Assembly: GCF_017815135.1 (NCBI RefSeq)
Contig: NZ_JAGJCF010000003.1
Location: forward strand, 62,001-126,000
Direction of reading: 5' to 3'
DNA length: 64,000 bases
Origin: Jiella mangrovi
Lineage (GTDB): Bacteria > Pseudomonadota > Alphaproteobacteria > Rhizobiales > Rhizobiaceae
A program made the position numbers and the translations under genes. Positions 61,543 through 64,000 of this stretch are shown here, in pieces. Every line of letters begins with the position of its first letter. Position 1 is the first letter of the stretch. The notes beneath the pieces are model-generated. The model saw only the letters and a list, made by a program, of their open reading frames with translations. It did no database searches and was not told the DNA's origin.

Positions 61543-62262
61543 ATGACGACGATGAGAGCGGGGGAAAAGACGCGTCCAGTGGAGGAGCCACGTGCGCGTG
61601 CGCCGGGCAGCACCCTCTCGGAGGACCTGCGCGCCACACTCGAGGAGATGATCGTCGCCGGCAGTCTGTCTCCCGGCGAACGGCTCGATGAAGCGGAGCT
61701 GGCAAGCCGCTTCGGAATGTCACGGACCCCGGTGCGCGAGGCCGTCAAGTCGCTCGTCGCCATGGGCCTTCTCGAAATGCGCCCACGCCAGGGCGTTACG
61801 GTTGCAACGATTTCGATACCGGTGCTTCTCGAGATGTTCCAGATGATGGCTGCTCTGGAAGGTCTCTGCGCCAAGCTCGCGGCGCGGCGGGCAACGATCT
61901 CCGAACGCCGGGCATTGCGCGAGATCCATAGCCGCCTGATCCAGTCCTTGTCCGACGGCAGTCCGGAGCGCTTCTACACGATCAATCTCGAATTTCACGA
62001 GCTCCTCTACGATGCTTCGCACGCGCAGTTCATCGCCAGCCAGACCCGCAGTCTGCGGCGACGCATCGGCGCCTATCGGCGGTCGGTGACGCATCAGCCG
62101 GGACGCATGGCGGCGACGATCGGTGAGCACGAGCGCATCCTCGACGCCATAGAGCGGGCCGACGCCGAGGAGGCCTTCAAGGCCGCCCTCGACCACGTCA
62201 ATCTCCTCGGCGACGATATGGCGGATTTCATAGCGGGTCTGCCCTCGATGGCTGAGGGATGA
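61543..62262 (+). CDS. GntR-family transcriptional regulator (FCD subfamily)
   Basis: A 239-residue regulator with an N-terminal winged helix (LSEDLRATLEEMIVAGSLSPGERLDEAELASRFGMSRTPVREAVKSLVAMGLLEMRPRQGVTV, residues about 24-85) and a helical FCD effector domain with metal-site histidines (EFHELLYDASHAQF, IGEHERILDAI). FCD regulators sense small organic acids. It closes the plus-strand unit and very likely controls the divergent catabolic genes. Its end overlaps the convergent hydrolase gene by 35 bases. Confidence 0.9.
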   Translation: MTTMRAGEKTRPVEEPRARAPGSTLSEDLRATLEEMIVAGSLSPGERLDEAELASRFGMSRTPVREAVKSLVAMGLLEMRPRQGVTVATISIPVLLEMFQMMAALEGLCAKLAARRATISERRALREIHSRLIQSLSDGSPERFYTINLEFHELLYDASHAQFIASQTRSLRRRIGAYRRSVTHQPGRMAATIGEHERILDAIERADAEEAFKAALDHVNLLGDDMADFIAGLPSMAEG

Positions 62263-62980
62263 CAGTGCCGTGGCCGATGACGGCGGCGAGGATCTCGTTG
62301 AAGGCCTGCGGCGCCTCGATCATCGGAAAATGACCGACATCGGCCATTGCGTGAACGACGAGGTCAGGAAGATGCAACTGTGTCGCCGGATCCGTTAGCA
62401 GCGAGGAATTGATCGTGATGGCGGGCGCGCGAAGTTTCGGCCACCGAGCCTCGATGTCATAAAGGAGGAGCGATCGTAGAGCCGCCAGCGCCGTCGCCTT
62501 CGGCATCCGCATCATGGATGCCGTGATCTCGCCGCGGATCTCCCGCGAAACTCGAGGCGCTACAATATGCTCGATCATGGAGCGGAGCGTGCCTTCGAAA
62601 TCCGCATCGAAGGCCGCAAGCCGAAGCCTGATCTCGCCTGGCGGGCGCGATGCGTAGAACCGTGAATCGGTGAATGTATCGACGCCGACGAGCAGCCTGC
62701 ATCGACGGCCCAGCGCGATCGCCGCTTCCAGCGCAACCGGCCCACCCATGGAATGCCCGACCAGCACCACAGGATCGCTTGTCGTTTCATTCACGACGCT
62801 GACGACATGAGATGCGAATGAAGCGATTGACGCGTTCTTTTCATTGTCGTTGCTTGCCGCAACGCCGTGACCTGGCAGGTCGATAGCTAAAACCTTCGCA
62901 GCGGCGGACCAGGAAATTCCAGTCTGCTCGCGCCAGATTGTTCGATCGCCGCACCATCCGTGAATCAGGATTATCGTCAT
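62228..62980 (-). CDS. Alpha/beta hydrolase
   Basis: A 250-residue alpha/beta-fold hydrolase. The oxyanion-side HGWCGDR follows the first strand (MTIILIHGWCGDRTIW), the nucleophile elbow is GHSMGGPVALEA (Ser near residue 77), and the catalytic His is likely in MADVGHFPMIEAPQAF. Substrate unknown; esters, amides and N-formyl groups are all possible. It is convergent with the GntR gene and separate from the other minus-strand catabolic genes, so co-regulation is plausible but unproven. Confidence 0.85.
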   Translation of the reverse strand: MTIILIHGWCGDRTIWREQTGISWSAAAKVLAIDLPGHGVAASNDNEKNASIASFASHVVSVVNETTSDPVVLVGHSMGGPVALEAAIALGRRCRLLVGVDTFTDSRFYASRPPGEIRLRLAAFDADFEGTLRSMIEHIVAPRVSREIRGEITASMMRMPKATALAALRSLLLYDIEARWPKLRAPAITINSSLLTDPATQLHLPDLVVHAMADVGHFPMIEAPQAFNEILAAVIGHGTVIPQPSRADPL

Positions 62981-63035
62981 ATGTCGGTCTGCATGGCTTT
63001 ACGGCGAGACATGCTCACGGATTGTATCTGATGCG

Positions 63036-63235
63036 GTTTGAGGTGGTCCAGCTTTCCCGGACAGTTTGATAAGCTTGGTTCCCCCGAAAGAGGGGGCGGA
63101 GGTTATGACGGGAAAACGGAAGCGAGACTCATCGGACTTCAAGGCTGAGGTCGCGCTGGAGGCGATCCGGGGCGAGATGACGTTGGCGCAGCTTTCTGCG
63201 AAGGACGGCATCCATCAGACGGTGATCAGGGCTTG
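63036..63235 (+). mobile_element. IS3-family element remnant (left end and orfA fragment)
   Basis: A terminal-type stretch (TTGAGGTGGTCCAGC then CGGACAG) near 63040-63065 is followed by GGGGGCGGAGGTT and an ATG at 63105 that begins MTGKRKRDSSDFKAEVALEAIRGEMTLAQLSAKDGIHQTVI, the start of an IS3-type OrfA (helix-turn-helix) transposase. Homology stops near 63227, after about 41 residues. orfB and the right end are missing. It is a deletion remnant abutting another broken gene. Confidence 0.75.
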
Positions 63236-63241
63236 TAAGAA

Positions 63242-63528
63242 GCTACCGCGGTGCGCAACGGACCGGGCCTCAGATGGGCGGCGGTCGGTCCGCACATGAC
63301 CTATCATCTCGGCGGAGGCGAGAGCGGATCGCCTCCTACCTCGATCATCTTGGCGACAGCCAGCAGCGACGCTGGGACGATCTCGGAACTCCGACACTGA
63401 CGAAGGCGCTGCGAGCAAAGCTGATCGCGGAAACGCTGAGCGACGCGGACGGCAAAAACGTCTCGCAGCTCGCCGTCGAGCGCGACGCCAAGCTGGTTGA
63501 GGTCGTTGAAAGCCTTCGCTCGAAGTGA
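63242..63528 (+). pseudogene. 3-hydroxyacyl-CoA/carnitine dehydrogenase-type C-terminal fragment, frameshifted
   Basis: Two frames together spell the C-terminal end of a 3-hydroxyacyl-CoA dehydrogenase of the L-carnitine-dehydrogenase type: first VRNGPGLRWAAVGPHMTYHLGGGESG (from about 63251), then after a frameshift near 63321-63326 IASYLDHLGDSQQRRWDDLG to VERDAKLVEVVESLRSK and stop. The NAD-binding N-terminal part is absent, replaced by the IS3-type remnant. Truncation by the element followed by decay is the simplest reading. Not functional. Confidence 0.7.
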
Positions 63529-63838
63529 CTTGCCCCGGGTGGCAGGCCGTTGGCTGCTGCCGGCTTTTGCGGGCACACGGTTGCATGGTTGTGGAGCCGC
63601 GTCGCATTCCGACGCCGATCAGCAGGCGATGCCGCTGAACGCGTTGAAACGGGAGGCGCTCTACAACGTCCGAACGCACGAAATCGGGGCTTTCAAGCGT
63701 CGTAGCGCAATCACTCGGGCTATTGAACGCTGTACAATATACCATGAACTGGCTATGCCTCTACAACACGGTCTTGCATTGCATGACGCTCGAAATTCTC
63801 AGCGCCACGGTAAGCGCTCGGTTGGCGGAGGCGGATTC
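63529..63838. other. 310-base gap before the right-edge amidase, no gene seen
   Basis: Both strands are open in places but give no recognisable protein. The base composition is more mixed than in the core genome (CTGTACAATATACCATG near 63732), consistent with decayed DNA or a promoter for the amidase at 63839. Confidence 0.4.
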
Positions 63839-64000
63839 ATGACGGAACCCTGCGATCTTTCTGCTGTGACGGCGCGCCGGCTGATCGGCCGCAAGCAGCT
63901 CTCGCCGGTCGAGCTCGTCGAAAGCTGCATCGCCCGGATCGAGGCCGTCGACCCTGCCATCAACGCCTTCGTCGCTCGTGACTTCGAGCGGGCGAGAGAT
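63839..64000 (+). CDS. Amidase-signature family protein, N-terminal part
   Basis: 54 residues visible, running off the window: MTEPCDLSAVTARRLIGRKQ, then LSPVELVESCIARIEAVDPAINAFVARDFERARD. This is the typical N-terminal helix pair of GatA-like amidases; the catalytic Ser-cisSer-Lys lies beyond the edge. A strong ribosome site GGCGGAGGCGG precedes the ATG. A second amidase beside the catabolic cluster, on the other side of the IS3-type scar; whether it belongs to the cluster is unknown. Confidence 0.8.
   Translation, partial: MTEPCDLSAVTARRLIGRKQLSPVELVESCIARIEAVDPAINAFVARDFERARD

Overview
The window is high-GC DNA from an alphaproteobacterium, most likely of the order Hyphomicrobiales (Rhizobiales). 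The grounds are gene order and regulators: a 14-gene complex I operon with a GFA-family gene between nuoC and nuoD, then birA, RNase J and methylmalonyl-CoA epimerase; proS-lolC-lolD followed by dnaE; a DUF3572 gene divergent from divK-pleD; and LexA boxes of the alphaproteobacterial type GAAC-N7-GAAC. The genus cannot be read from the sequence.

Layout. 1-2.4 kb: the start of a polyamine-type ABC substrate-binding gene divergent from a LysR regulator, a tRNA-Asp and a small hypothetical gene. 2.7-19.4 kb: nuoA-N with three additional small genes inserted (GFA protein, coiled-coil protein, two-helix membrane protein) and an unusually long NuoE. 19.4-22.9 kb: birA, rnj, mce and a DUF1467 gene, tightly coupled to the nuo operon. 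22.9-27.0 kb: a gap with a strong candidate antisense-strand small RNA, then proS, lolC and lolD. 27.3-32.8 kb: a LexA-box promoter in front of a 28-residue membrane peptide, then dnaE, and dinB on the other strand behind a second LexA box. 32.8-35.7 kb: a HAD-like protein, DUF3572, and the cell-cycle/c-di-GMP pair divK-pleD. 36.2-41 kb: a secreted delta-class carbonic anhydrase, a decayed ABC ATPase stub, mtnK-mtnA (methylthioribose salvage) and a SorC/DeoR-type regulator. 41.2-46.6 kb: a complete branched-chain-amino-acid-type (HAAT) ABC importer. 46.8-50.2 kb: the zinc regulon znuA / znuCB-zur with two Zur boxes between the divergent arms.

From about 50.2 kb the window becomes accessory. 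A tRNA-Pro is followed by a transposon-end remnant and a truncated, frameshifted oxidoreductase. Next comes a catabolic cluster (51.2-63.0 kb) built of two divergent transcription units: amidase, cupin dioxygenase-like, flavin-dependent monooxygenase, SDR, racemase/decarboxylase-superfamily protein and flavin reductase on the minus strand; and an NMT1-type ABC importer, class II aldolase and FCD-GntR regulator on the plus strand. An alpha/beta hydrolase converges on the regulator. The right edge holds an IS3-type remnant abutting a broken 3-hydroxyacyl-CoA dehydrogenase, and the start of a second amidase.

Most promising for novelty are the uncharacterised catabolic cluster, the LexA-controlled 28-residue membrane peptide (architecture like the Caulobacter division inhibitor SidA), and the structured minus-strand RNA at about 23.15-23.30 kb. 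All functional calls are from reading the sequence; no database search was run.
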